Of a DNA stretch of 64,000 nt, positions 24,946-34,444 are shown in pieces. The stretch is from assembly GCA_024919175.1 (NCBI GenBank), contig CP103804.1:3348001-3412000 (forward strand). Reading direction: 5' to 3'. Below the pieces are notes generated by a model that made no database searches, had not been told where the DNA came from, and saw only the letters and a list, made by a program, of their open reading frames with translations. The stretch is from Clostridioides difficile (lineage in GTDB: Bacteria; Bacillota; Clostridia; Peptostreptococcales; Peptostreptococcaceae). Within the stretch, counting starts at the first letter, position 1. Each line of letters starts with the position of its first letter. The translations under genes were made by a program, and so were the position numbers.

Positions 24946-25812
24946 TTATTTCTCTAAGTCTTCCAAACCAATACTTATATCTTCAGTTATGTCTTTTATG
25001 TATTCTACTCCATTATTGTATGTAAGCTTTGCTTTAATATAAACTATATCATTAATATCCTTTTTAGGAAAAGTAGCCTCATAATTTACTTGCTTTCTAT
25101 CTATATTATCATCTTTACTATCATTTGATACTTTGCCAGACTTCGCTTTATATACAGTATCACCTTTACCTTCATTTACAATAATATCTACATTTTTTAA
25201 CTTGATATTGTCATAAACTTTATTTTTTGATTTTTCACTTTCATGATTAAATAGATTGCTGTTTTCCAATATTTCAATAAAGTATTCCTTATTGTCCCTT
25301 ATTCCATAATTAAATACAGGTGGTTCAGGCATATAATCAGACTTAGTCAATTTTTGAACATCTGAGCTTTCAGATATTGTACCACTTGTAACTACTTTAT
25401 AATCATATTCGCTACCTGTAGTTATTTTCATTTCACAAGTATATGATAATTCTCCATGTTTTGTCATCTCAATCTCATTCCATTTATCACTATCTGCTTT
25501 ATACATAAATAACACTTTTCCACCCTTACCAAGTTTACTCAATTGTGTATCCACATCAATCACACATTCATCTTTTTCTAATTTTTTAACTTTTAAATCA
25601 ATACTTTTTGTTATATAACTCTTGGACATTTCTTCATTAATTGTATTGCTAATATCTGACTTAGTATTCATAAGTTCTCGTGATAAATAATCCAATTTAT
25701 CATTAGAAGTGTCAAGATTATTTTTAATACTATTAATAGTTAATAAAAGATACCCTAATACTATAATAACTATGATTATAAAAATTAAGTACATAGTATT
25801 TTTTTTATTCAT
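24946..25812 (-). CDS. Membrane-anchored protein of unknown function
   Basis: 288 residues. One membrane segment (about 7-24), then a coiled-coil-like polar stretch (about 28-65), and a lysine-rich extracytoplasmic part with repeated beta-like segments (VKKLEKDECVIDVDTQL, GSEYDYKVVTSG). No known domain was recognised. It stands alone: convergent with the GNAT gene and separated from recN by about 220 bp. It may be an exported sensor or wall-associated protein; no function is proposed. Confidence 0.6.
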   Translation of the reverse strand: MNKKNTMYLIFIIIVIIVLGYLLLTINSIKNNLDTSNDKLDYLSRELMNTKSDISNTINEEMSKSYITKSIDLKVKKLEKDECVIDVDTQLSKLGKGGKVLFMYKADSDKWNEIEMTKHGELSYTCEMKITTGSEYDYKVVTSGTISESSDVQKLTKSDYMPEPPVFNYGIRDNKEYFIEILENSNLFNHESEKSKNKVYDNIKLKNVDIIVNEGKGDTVYKAKSGKVSNDSKDDNIDRKQVNYEATFPKKDINDIVYIKAKLTYNNGVEYIKDITEDISIGLEDLEK

Positions 25813-25939
25813 TTAACATCCCCCTCACTACCACTTTAATACATAATATTATACTCAAAAACTTAAAAATTTTACAGTTACAAGTTTATACAAAATTTAT
25901 TTAAATTATAATTTTTATTTATTTTTTGTATCTACATTA

Positions 25940-26000
25940 AATATTTTACCTGAATACTTTCATCATAAAAAATAGATGTAAAGTATCCAGATAAAATATT
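25940..26000 (-). terminator. Long imperfect stem-loop after recN
   Basis: Positions 25940-25964 and 25975-26000 are complementary over about 25 bp with a few mismatches and a 10-nt loop. It lies 31 bp after the recN stop. The T tract after it is poor, so terminator function is tentative. Confidence 0.45.
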
Positions 26001-26030
26001 CTCTACATCTATTTAAAATAAGCTTTTACT

Positions 26031-27710
26031 CTAACTCTTTTTAGCCATTTCAATAATTTCACTTGCATGTTCTATAGTTTTTTCTGTTATATTATTACCT
26101 GCTATAAGTCTTGCAATTTCATTTTTTCTTTGAGATTGATTTAATTTCTTAACATTTGTAAATGTTCTATTATTTGAAGTATCTTTTTCTATACAATAAT
26201 GAGTATCTGCATTTGCAGCAATTTGAGGTAAATGAGTTATACATATTATTTGTTTTTTCTTCGCTATATCACTCAATTTCTCACCAACAATTTGTGCAGC
26301 TATACCACTTATCCCTGTATCTATTTCGTCAAACACTAAAGTATCTATATCATCTATATCAGCCAATATAGTCTTAAATGCCAACATAAATCTAGACATC
26401 TCACCGCCTGATGCAACTTTATATATAGGTTTGATATCTTCCCCTAAATTAAAAGATATCATAAATTCAATATCATCTATTCCATTTATGGTAAATGAAC
26501 TTTCTTCAAAATTAACTTTGAACATTACATTTTTCATATTTAGACTTTTTAATTCATCAAGAAGTATTCCCTCTAATTGAATTGCTACTTTATTTCTTGC
26601 TTTAGTCAATTTGCTGGCTTTTATTTTTAAATCTTCTTCTATTTTTATTAATTGATTTTTTAGTTGTTCAACTCTTTCGTCTCTATTTAATATCTCATCC
26701 AGTCTATCTTTTGTCTTTTCATAATATTCAAATATAGTTTCTATACTATCTCCATATTTTCTTCTTAAGTTATTAATCTCATCAATTCTAAGTTCAATCT
26801 GTTCTAATTCATAAGGTTCAAAATCTATATTGTCTTTGTAATTTCTTATGTCACTAGATATATCTTGTAGTTCATACATTATTCTTTCTATAGTTTCACT
26901 GTATTCACTTAAAACACTATCATATTTAGATATATCATTAAGCTCTTTAGATGCAATACCTATCAAATCAATAACATTATACTCACCATTATGTAATTTA
27001 CTATAACTTAAATTTAAATTATTATATATCTTTTCACTATTTCTATACACATCTCTTTGTTTTAATAAATCTTCATATTCATTTTTATTTAAATTTGCAG
27101 CCTCAATTTCATTTATTTGAAATCTTAATAAATCTATTTCTCGTTGAATCTGCATATCATCCTTATTTTCTGTCAAAGAATTCAAAGCCTTCTTTACTTC
27201 ACTATATTTGTAATACACTTTTCTATAATCAGCTTTAAACTTATCTAATTCATTTTCTCCAAATAGGTCTAAAAATTTTAAGTGTGTATCTTTATTGAAT
27301 AAAGCTTGATTTTGATGTTGACCATGTATATCTATAAGTGTAGATGCAATTTCCTTTAGAAAAGATACTTTAACAGTCCTTCCATTTACTCTAGCAGTAC
27401 TTTTTCCATCTGAATATATCAATCTAGTTATAACCAGTAAATTATCATCTTCTATGCTTATATCATTATCATCTAATATTTTTTTTAGATATACGTTATC
27501 TGAGAAAAATATAGCTTCAACAAGTCCCTTATCTGTACCTTTTCTTAGAAAAGACCTATCATATTTCTCACCTAGACAAAGCCCAAGTGCATCTATTATT
27601 ATAGATTTTCCTGAACCAGTTTCACCTGTAAGTATATTTAAGTTTTTATCAATACCCAGCCTTAGTTCTTCAACTAAGGCACAATTTTTCATATATAATT
27701 CGAGGATCAA
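26031..27710 (-). CDS. recN: DNA repair protein RecN
   Basis: 559 residues of the SMC-like RecN family: Walker A GETGSGKS (about 30-37), long central coiled coils (about 160-400), then the signature ASGGEMSRFMLA and Walker B LVFDEIDTGISG near 460-490. It acts early at double-strand breaks. It is 19 bp from tlyA. In B. subtilis the arginine repressor gene ahrC lies between these two; it is absent here. Confidence 0.95.
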   Translation of the reverse strand: MILELYMKNCALVEELRLGIDKNLNILTGETGSGKSIIIDALGLCLGEKYDRSFLRKGTDKGLVEAIFFSDNVYLKKILDDNDISIEDDNLLVITRLIYSDGKSTARVNGRTVKVSFLKEIASTLIDIHGQHQNQALFNKDTHLKFLDLFGENELDKFKADYRKVYYKYSEVKKALNSLTENKDDMQIQREIDLLRFQINEIEAANLNKNEYEDLLKQRDVYRNSEKIYNNLNLSYSKLHNGEYNVIDLIGIASKELNDISKYDSVLSEYSETIERIMYELQDISSDIRNYKDNIDFEPYELEQIELRIDEINNLRRKYGDSIETIFEYYEKTKDRLDEILNRDERVEQLKNQLIKIEEDLKIKASKLTKARNKVAIQLEGILLDELKSLNMKNVMFKVNFEESSFTINGIDDIEFMISFNLGEDIKPIYKVASGGEMSRFMLAFKTILADIDDIDTLVFDEIDTGISGIAAQIVGEKLSDIAKKKQIICITHLPQIAANADTHYCIEKDTSNNRTFTNVKKLNQSQRKNEIARLIAGNNITEKTIEHASEIIEMAKKS

Positions 27711-27729
27711 GTCTAAGCCCCCTTTTATT

Positions 27730-28542
27730 CTATTTCTCTAAATTATGAGAAGCCTCAACGACTTCTACTATTTTTTTGTCATACATATCACTATCAAATT
27801 CATATCCTTCATTTCCATTTTTTAAATGAATTAAATATTCTATATTTCCTTCTGGACCCTTAATTGGAGAAAAATCCAATCCTAAAATTTCAAATCCATT
27901 TTGGACTGAAAAATCAGAAATCATTTTTATAACTTCTATATGTGTAGATTTTTCTCTAACTACACCTTTTTTGCCTACCTTTTCTCTTCCTGCTTCAAAT
28001 TGAGGTTTTATTAAAGCTACAATTTGTCCATTATGAATAACTAATTCTTTTGCTTTTGGAAGTACTAGCTTCAATGATATAAAAGATACATCAATTGATG
28101 CAAAATCTGCAAATTGTTTTGTATCTTCTATTGTTACATTCCTTATGTTTGTTCTTTCCATACACACAACTCTATCATCTTGTCTCAATTTCCACGCAAG
28201 CTGACCATAACCAACATCTATAGAAAATACTTTTATAGCTCCATTTTTTAGCATACAGTCTGTAAAACCACCTGTAGATGCTCCTATATCCATACATACT
28301 TTTCCATCAATAGTTAAGTCGAAGTTTTTCATTGCTTTTTCAAGCTTTAACCCCCCCCTACTAACATATGGTATTGGGTTTCCTTTTACTTCTATAGCAC
28401 AATCCTCTTTTACTTCTGTACCTGCCTTATCACATCTTTGATTATCAACAAAAACTAATCCAGCCATTATTGCTTTTTTAGCTCTTTCTCTACTTTCAAA
28501 ATGTCCTTGCTCTACTAACAATAAATCTATTCTTTTCTTCAT
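27730..28542 (-). CDS. tlyA: TlyA family rRNA methyltransferase / S4-domain protein
   Basis: 270 residues: N-terminal S4 RNA-binding domain (1-60, KKRIDLLLVEQGHFESRERAKKAIMAG by pattern) and an FtsJ-like SAM methyltransferase domain (MDIGASTGGFTDCML). TlyA proteins 2'-O-methylate rRNA, and in mycobacteria are linked to capreomycin susceptibility; the haemolysin label is historical. The codons for Arg-Gly-Gly in YVSRGGLKLEKA contain a run of eight G (28351-28358 as C on the plus strand), unusual in this AT-rich genome. Confidence 0.88.
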   Translation of the reverse strand: MKKRIDLLLVEQGHFESRERAKKAIMAGLVFVDNQRCDKAGTEVKEDCAIEVKGNPIPYVSRGGLKLEKAMKNFDLTIDGKVCMDIGASTGGFTDCMLKNGAIKVFSIDVGYGQLAWKLRQDDRVVCMERTNIRNVTIEDTKQFADFASIDVSFISLKLVLPKAKELVIHNGQIVALIKPQFEAGREKVGKKGVVREKSTHIEVIKMISDFSVQNGFEILGLDFSPIKGPEGNIEYLIHLKNGNEGYEFDSDMYDKKIVEVVEASHNLEK

Positions 28543-28561
28543 AAAATTACCTTTCTGTTAA

Positions 28562-28591
28562 AAGCTACTTTAATATTGACTAAAGTAGCTT
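28562..28591 (-). terminator. Hairpin between dxs and tlyA
   Basis: A perfect 11-bp stem (28562-28572 with 28581-28591) with an 8-nt loop; only a weak T stretch follows on the minus strand. Confidence 0.4.
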
Positions 28592-28661
28592 AAAGTAACA
28601 CACTTGATATTTATTCTAAGTGACAAATTTAAAATTTTATATTAAATCTAATTCATATTAT

Positions 28662-30521
28662 TTATATTAACTTTATTATTTTCTCAGCAATACACTTTGG
28701 CGATAATCCTACAAAACTATATAGTTCATCTGCATTGCCATGTTTTACAAATTCTTCTGGTATTGCTATGTTAAGTATATTTACTTTATATCCATTATCT
28801 ATAATAAATTTACTTATTCTACTTCCAAAGCCACCAGTAATAACATTATCTTCTATTGTAACTACATTTTTATGATTCTTAAACAAAGTATGCAACATAT
28901 CTTCATCCATCGGCTTTAAAAATCTAGCATTAACTATTGTTGGATTTATACCTTCTTCTAATAATAATTCTTTAGCTTCTAGAGCATGTTTCACCATATT
29001 TCCAATAGAAAGTATGACTGTATCTTGTCCATCATCTAATATCTCATATTTACCTAATCTAAGTTCTTTATATTCTCCTTTATTTAGATAGTAACTATTT
29101 CCTCTTGGGTATCTAATTGCCAATGGAGAATCCAATTTTAGTGATAAATCCATCATAAGCTCCATTTCTCTTGTATCTTTTGGAGCCATTACTGCAATAT
29201 TTGGAATAGAATTTAAGTAACTTAAATCAAACATACCATGATGAGTTTCACCATCATTTCCAACTAGACCAGCTCTATCTATAAGAAAAGTAACTGGTTT
29301 TTTTGTTATACATACATCATGAATAACTTGGTCATATGCTCTTTGCAAAAATGATGAATATACAGCAAAGTAAGGTTTCATACCATTTTTTGCAAGACCT
29401 GCTGCAAACCCTGTTGCATGTTGTTCAGCTATACCAACATCATAATATCTTTTCGGGTAAGCACTTTCAAATAAATTTAATCCTGTACCAGATGGCATTG
29501 CAGCTGTTATTGCTACTATTTGTTCATTTTTGCTAGCCATCTCAGCCAATTTTTCACCAACACTAGCTGACATAGACTTAACTTTAGAAGATGTAACACC
29601 TGTTTTTATATCAAATTTTGATACTCCATGATATTTATCAGGTTGTTCCTCTGCAAATTTATATCCTTTTCCTTTTTTTGTAATGACATGTAAAAGCACA
29701 GGTCCTTTTTTATGCTTAGCTTTTCTAAGTGTTTCTATTAATTCTTTAGTATTATGACCATCTATAGGACCATAATATTTTATACCTAATGAATCAAAAA
29801 ATGAACAATCTTGAGGAGAAAAACTATATATTAATTTATCCTTAAACCTATGTGCAGTCTTAGATAAAATTTCACCTGTTGATGTAACGTTTAAAATTTT
29901 ATCAACTTCATCTGTCATTTTAACAACTGTTGAATTTCTTATGATACTTGATAGATATTTAGACATTCCACCAACATTTTTATCTATGGACATCTCATTA
30001 TCATTAAGAATTACTATCATATTAGTATTTATATATCCCAATTGATTTAAAGCTTCAAGTGCCATACCTCCAGTTATAGAACCATCTCCAATTACAGATA
30101 TAACACTATAGTTTTCTTTTTTTATATCTCTAGCACAGGCAATACCTGTTGCCACAGAAATAGATGTACTGCTATGTCCTGTGTCGAAAATATCATGAGG
30201 ACTTTCACTCTCCTTTGGAAAACCACTTAGTCCATTGAATTGTCTTAAAGATACAAAACAATCTTTTCTTCCAGTAACCATTTTATGAACATAAGACTGA
30301 TGACCTACATCCCATACGATTTTATCTTTAGGACTATCAAACACTTTATGAAGTGCCAATGTCAACTCAACTACACCTAAATTGGAAGCTAAGTGTCCTC
30401 CTGTCTTGGAAACAGATTTTACTAAAAATTTTCTTATATCCTTCGCAAGTAAATCCATTTCTTCTATGCTCATATTTTTTATATCTTTTGGAGAATTCAC
30501 TTTATCTAAATATTTATACAT
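28662..30521 (-). CDS. dxs: 1-deoxy-D-xylulose-5-phosphate synthase
   Basis: 619 residues of the TPP-dependent DXS family. The GDGSITGGMALEALN segment with a later NDN is the TPP-binding motif, followed by a transketolase Pyr domain (AEQHATGFAAGLA) and C-terminal domain. It condenses pyruvate and glyceraldehyde-3-phosphate, the first step of the MEP isoprenoid pathway. It is in the same run as ispA and xseB/xseA, as in Bacillus. Length is normal. Confidence 0.96.
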   Translation of the reverse strand: MYKYLDKVNSPKDIKNMSIEEMDLLAKDIRKFLVKSVSKTGGHLASNLGVVELTLALHKVFDSPKDKIVWDVGHQSYVHKMVTGRKDCFVSLRQFNGLSGFPKESESPHDIFDTGHSSTSISVATGIACARDIKKENYSVISVIGDGSITGGMALEALNQLGYINTNMIVILNDNEMSIDKNVGGMSKYLSSIIRNSTVVKMTDEVDKILNVTSTGEILSKTAHRFKDKLIYSFSPQDCSFFDSLGIKYYGPIDGHNTKELIETLRKAKHKKGPVLLHVITKKGKGYKFAEEQPDKYHGVSKFDIKTGVTSSKVKSMSASVGEKLAEMASKNEQIVAITAAMPSGTGLNLFESAYPKRYYDVGIAEQHATGFAAGLAKNGMKPYFAVYSSFLQRAYDQVIHDVCITKKPVTFLIDRAGLVGNDGETHHGMFDLSYLNSIPNIAVMAPKDTREMELMMDLSLKLDSPLAIRYPRGNSYYLNKGEYKELRLGKYEILDDGQDTVILSIGNMVKHALEAKELLLEEGINPTIVNARFLKPMDEDMLHTLFKNHKNVVTIEDNVITGGFGSRISKFIIDNGYKVNILNIAIPEEFVKHGNADELYSFVGLSPKCIAEKIIKLI

Positions 30522-30555
30522 ATTATCCTCACCTTTTATTTTGTAAATTTCAAAT

Positions 30556-30993
30556 TTACATCAATATTAAAGCTGTTACTATACCAAGTAAAGCTCCAAA
30601 CCAAACTTCTAGTGGTGTGTGACCTATTAATTCTTTTAATTTCTTCTGTTCTATATGCTTTCCATGTTGAAGGTCTGCTACCATCTGATTCAATATAGTA
30701 GCTTGTTTACCAACAGCACGTCTAACACCTGCTGCATCATACATTATAATCAGTGCAAGCACAGTAATCATAGCAAAATCAGTAGAATTAAACCCTTTTT
30801 CAATACCTACCACTGTAGCTAAACTTGTAACAAAAGAACTATGAGAACTAGGCATACCTCCTGAAATGAGTATTCTTGAAAACTCAATTCTCTTTCCCTT
30901 CCCAGTAAATATCTTTATGAATTGTGCTAAGAAACAAGCAATAAGACTTATTCCCAAAGCCCCATTGTTAAAAATCTCCGAAAAAAAGTCCAT
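30556..30993 (-). CDS. Divergent PAP2 family membrane protein (DUF212)
   Basis: 145 residues with about four membrane segments. The motifs SGGMPSSHSSFV and GHTPLEVWFGALLG match the DUF212/divergent PAP2 family (YuiD-like). These resemble acid phosphatase/vanadium-haloperoxidase enzymes but lack some catalytic residues. It lies between ispA and dxs, so a role with polyprenyl phosphates is attractive but unproven. Confidence 0.82.
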   Translation of the reverse strand: MDFFSEIFNNGALGISLIACFLAQFIKIFTGKGKRIEFSRILISGGMPSSHSSFVTSLATVVGIEKGFNSTDFAMITVLALIIMYDAAGVRRAVGKQATILNQMVADLQHGKHIEQKKLKELIGHTPLEVWFGALLGIVTALILM

Positions 30994-31022
30994 TTTTCCC
31001 TCCTCGATTTTAGCTGTATATT

Positions 31023-31910
31023 TTAATATTCTCTATCTATTATATATTCAGCCAATCCCTTTAAAAAATCTACATTGTCAGATAATTTTTCTATACTCTT
31101 CTTTGCCTCATCTATTAAATTATGTGCAATTTCTTTAGATTTATCTAATCCTAAAAGAGATGGATATGTTGATTTATGATTCTCTATATCACTTCCAACT
31201 TTTTTCCCTAGTTTTGCTTCATCTCCCACTATATCTAGTATATCATCTACTATCTGGAATGATAATCCGATATTTTTTGCATATTTAGTTATTTCTTCCA
31301 TTTGTTCTGAATTTGCTCCACCTATAGTTGCTCCTGCTCTCATACATCCAACCATCATTGCAGCAGTTTTATTCATATGTATATAATCTAATTTTTCTTT
31401 TTCAATTTGTTTATTTTCACTTTCTACATCTACTACTTGCCCACCTATCATTCCATATATTCCAGCACCTTTAGCAATTTCATTTATAGCTTTTAGATAT
31501 TTTTCTGGATTTTCTTTATTTATTGAACCTGCAAGCATAACTTCAAAAGCGTAGTTAAGTAAAGCATCTCCTGCTAAAATTCCCATTGCTTCTCCATATA
31601 CCTTATGATTTGTCGGTCTTCCTCTTCTTAAATCATCATTGTCAAGAGCTGGCAAGTCGTCATGTATAAGTGAGTATGTATGTATCATTTCAATTGCAAT
31701 AGCAAAAGGTATAGCATCTTCTTCATTTCCTCCAACCACCTTACAGGCTTCTAATGTAAGTATTGGTCTTAATCTCTTTCCTCCTGCACTCAAGCTGTAG
31801 TTCATAGCCTCAATAACAGTTTTTTGATAACCTTCTTCTTTTGGCATATATTCTTTAAGTACATTTTCTATAAAACTTGCTTTTTCTCTCAAATGTTGTT
31901 TAAATTCCAC
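31023..31910 (-). CDS. ispA: Geranyltranstransferase / farnesyl diphosphate synthase
   Basis: 295 residues of the trans-isoprenyl diphosphate synthase family. The first aspartate-rich motif is DDLPALDNDD with the chain-length region before it, the second DDILDIVGD. It joins IPP and DMAPP/GPP to farnesyl diphosphate, the precursor of undecaprenyl phosphate. It starts 2 bp after xseB ends and precedes dxs in the same direction. Confidence 0.94.
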   Translation of the reverse strand: MEFKQHLREKASFIENVLKEYMPKEEGYQKTVIEAMNYSLSAGGKRLRPILTLEACKVVGGNEEDAIPFAIAIEMIHTYSLIHDDLPALDNDDLRRGRPTNHKVYGEAMGILAGDALLNYAFEVMLAGSINKENPEKYLKAINEIAKGAGIYGMIGGQVVDVESENKQIEKEKLDYIHMNKTAAMMVGCMRAGATIGGANSEQMEEITKYAKNIGLSFQIVDDILDIVGDEAKLGKKVGSDIENHKSTYPSLLGLDKSKEIAHNLIDEAKKSIEKLSDNVDFLKGLAEYIIDREY

Positions 31911-31912
31911 TT

Positions 31913-32128
31913 TTATTCCTCCTCTATTCTAAAATCCTCTTCTATTCCTAACTGATTAAATTTACTTATTTTTAATTTAGCATCATCCAAAAGCTTATTA
32001 CAATGTTTATAAAGACTAATTCCTTCTTCATATAAGCTTAAAGATTCATCTAAGCTAGCATTTTTAGATTCTAGCTCATTTAAAATGCTCTCCAATCTTT
32101 TGTAAGCTTCTTCATAGGTTAAGTTCAT
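31913..32128 (-). CDS. xseB: Exodeoxyribonuclease VII small subunit
   Basis: 71 residues from ATG 32128 (MNLTYEEAYKRLESIL), a typical XseB helical hairpin with LYEEGISLYKHCNKLLDDAK. AGAGG lies at good spacing; the longer frame to 32149 overlaps xseA and has no ribosome site. Its start is 2 bp past the xseA stop, so the two subunits are coupled. Several copies bind one XseA in the nuclease. Confidence 0.93.
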   Translation of the reverse strand: MNLTYEEAYKRLESILNELESKNASLDESLSLYEEGISLYKHCNKLLDDAKLKISKFNQLGIEEDFRIEEE

Positions 32129-32129
32129 A

Positions 32130-33335
32130 TTATACCTCTTTATTTTCAATTTTGTCTATTATACATTCTAAATTTCCATCTTTTAATACTATATCTATGT
32201 TATCTTCAGTTTTCAATCTTTTTATACTATTTATTACTTTTCCGTTTTTTTGAACTATACTATAACCTCTATCCATAGTAGCTAATGGACTTAGGTTATG
32301 AAGTAATGCTCCAACCTTTATTAATTTTTCATCTTCTATTTTTAAATTATTTTCTATTCCAAAAATTATTTTATCATATATTTTATCTAATTGTATAACT
32401 TTATCTTTTATTGTATAGGAATCTAAATAGTTATTTATTTTATTAAATACTGATTCTAACTTGTATTGGTCTAATTCAACTTGGTTTATAAGAGACTTGT
32501 TAAGTCTGCTTTTTATATTCCCAAGTTTATATTTTATGTCATCTAAGGATGGAGTTGCAATCTCAGCCGCTGCTGATGGTGTTGGTGCTCTCATATCAGA
32601 CACAAAATCACAAATAGTGAAATCAGTTTCATGCCCAACTGCTGATATTATTGGAATTTGAGAGTTAAAAACTTCTCTTGCTACCATTTCATCATTAAAA
32701 GACCAAAGTTCTTCTATTGAACCCCCGCCTCTACCAACTATAATTGTATCCACATTCTTCATATGATTAAAAAATCTAATTGCTTCACATATTTCTTCTG
32801 CTGACTTATCTCCTTGAACAGTTACTGGATAAAGCTTTATATTGACCTTTGGATATCTTCTTTTTATTACATTTATTATGTCTCTTATAACAGCTCCTGT
32901 TGGAGATGTTATAACTCCAATTGAATTTGGCATTCTAGGTATAGGTATTTTGTATTTGGAATCAAACAAACCTTCTTTATTAAGTTTTTCTTTTAATTTA
33001 TTAAATTCTATGTGTAAATTTCCAATTCCCTCTATTTCAATTTCATTAATATATAATTGATATGCACCATCTCTTTCATATACTGATATATATCCACTAG
33101 CTACAACCTTCACTCCATTGTCTAATTTTAGATTACGATTAAAATTACTTTTAAAAATTACACAGTTTAGCTTTGAAGTTTCATCCTTTAGTGATAAATA
33201 AACATTTCCACTACTATGTATTTTAAAATTAGAAATTTCTCCCTTAACTTTAAGATTAGAAAGTATTGGGTCATTTATTAAAATTCTTTTAATATATGAA
33301 TTTGCTTCACTTATATCTAAAGCTCTTAGTTTCAT
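32130..33335 (-). CDS. xseA: Exodeoxyribonuclease VII large subunit
   Basis: 401 residues: N-terminal OB fold (about 20-100, LKVKGEISNFKIHSSGNVYLSLKDE by pattern), catalytic Exonuc_VII_L domain with IGVITSPTGAVIRDI and GRGGGSIEELWSFNDE, then a coiled-coil region that binds XseB. It degrades single-stranded DNA from both ends. It overlaps the preceding gene by 4 bp (ATGA) and precedes xseB. Confidence 0.95.
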   Translation of the reverse strand: MKLRALDISEANSYIKRILINDPILSNLKVKGEISNFKIHSSGNVYLSLKDETSKLNCVIFKSNFNRNLKLDNGVKVVASGYISVYERDGAYQLYINEIEIEGIGNLHIEFNKLKEKLNKEGLFDSKYKIPIPRMPNSIGVITSPTGAVIRDIINVIKRRYPKVNIKLYPVTVQGDKSAEEICEAIRFFNHMKNVDTIIVGRGGGSIEELWSFNDEMVAREVFNSQIPIISAVGHETDFTICDFVSDMRAPTPSAAAEIATPSLDDIKYKLGNIKSRLNKSLINQVELDQYKLESVFNKINNYLDSYTIKDKVIQLDKIYDKIIFGIENNLKIEDEKLIKVGALLHNLSPLATMDRGYSIVQKNGKVINSIKRLKTEDNIDIVLKDGNLECIIDKIENKEV

Positions 33336-34444
33336 ATTTTTTCTCCTAAAAAGTTATTCAATCCTATTATAGCACACCCAACAGCATTATCAGTTGAATA
33401 TTGTGGCTCTGTAAAATGAGCTTTTATACAATTTTTCCTTAGTTTTAAACTTAATTCTTTGAGTATATACTTACTTGCAGAAACTCCTCCTGCAAAAACT
33501 ACTTCATCTACATTGTAAGCTTCACATAAATATATTAAAGATTTGAACATAGTTCTAACTACTGAATCCATCACTAATTTAGATATATATTCTTTTTTAT
33601 CTTTATTAATATCATCTTTATTATCATCCATAATTTTATTCACCTGATTTTCTAATCCAGATAAATTCATATATCCTTCTTTTACAGAAGTTTTTAGACC
33701 ACTTTCTATTTTAAGATTACAATTTAAAGCATTTTCATCTATATATTTTCCTGAAGGAAATCTATATCCTAGCTTGACGCCTATTCTATCTATAAGTTGT
33801 CCAAAGCTAATATCTTTACTTCCTCCAATTATATCTATATTATATCCAAAATTATTATATAACTTACTTCTATCATCTTTTTTAGTATTTATTTTAGTCA
33901 TTGTATCTAAGTTTGCTTTAGTACTTATTTTAGTTATTACATCTAAATCTTTATCATTTCTATCATAATTATTGTCAGGCTTAGTTATTAAAAGTATCTC
34001 TGTCGTGCCACCTGACATATGGACAGAAATAAATTTGTTATTACTTTTCAATTTACTATTTAATACACTCGCCTCAATATGATTTTCCTGATGGGTAGTT
34101 TCATAAAATTTACAGCCATGTATACTTGATAGTAACTTTCCAAAATTGTACCCAACATTAAATACAGGCATGTATGAATTTTCAACAGGTCTAGGCTTAA
34201 TAGATGAACAAACTCCTTCTATGACAAATTTATCCCCAAATGATTTTATCCTATCACTAAGTAATCCTAAATTATTTATGTGTTGAAATACAGCTTCACT
34301 CTGTCTCAATCCTTTTGAATTTGCCTTTACTTCCAGCATTATTTTTTCATTAAAAATAACTTTCTTCTCTAAAGAGATAGCTGCTATAGAAGTAGTATAG
34401 CAGCTAGTATCAATTCCAATTATTATATTATTGTCCAATTTCAT
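33332..34444 (-). CDS. TsaD/Gcp-like ASKHA-fold paralogue (O-sialoglycoprotein endopeptidase family)
   Basis: About 370 residues, start ATG 34444 (MKLDNN) overlapping nusB. N-terminal IIGIDTSCYTTSIA and the metal-binding HQENHIEA (HxxxH) are TsaD features, with a C-terminal VVFAGGVSASKYIL. It is shorter and more divergent than true TsaD, and the syntenic position (nusB-xseA) is that of a clostridial paralogue of unknown role. Residues about 160-200 form a low-complexity insert with a duplicated 12-residue unit (DNA period 36, 33881-33952). True tRNA t6A synthesis by this copy is doubtful. Confidence 0.75.
   Translation of the reverse strand: MKLDNNIIIGIDTSCYTTSIAAISLEKKVIFNEKIMLEVKANSKGLRQSEAVFQHINNLGLLSDRIKSFGDKFVIEGVCSSIKPRPVENSYMPVFNVGYNFGKLLSSIHGCKFYETTHQENHIEASVLNSKLKSNNKFISVHMSGGTTEILLITKPDNNYDRNDKDLDVITKISTKANLDTMTKINTKKDDRSKLYNNFGYNIDIIGGSKDISFGQLIDRIGVKLGYRFPSGKYIDENALNCNLKIESGLKTSVKEGYMNLSGLENQVNKIMDDNKDDINKDKKEYISKLVMDSVVRTMFKSLIYLCEAYNVDEVVFAGGVSASKYILKELSLKLRKNCIKAHFTEPQYSTDNAVGCAIIGLNNFLGEKI
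33881..33952. repeat. Two tandem 36-nt repeat units within the TsaD-like gene
   Basis: Units 33881-33916 and 33917-33952 match at most positions and encode the duplicated TKISTKANLD / TKINTKKDDR type segment. Confidence 0.6.
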
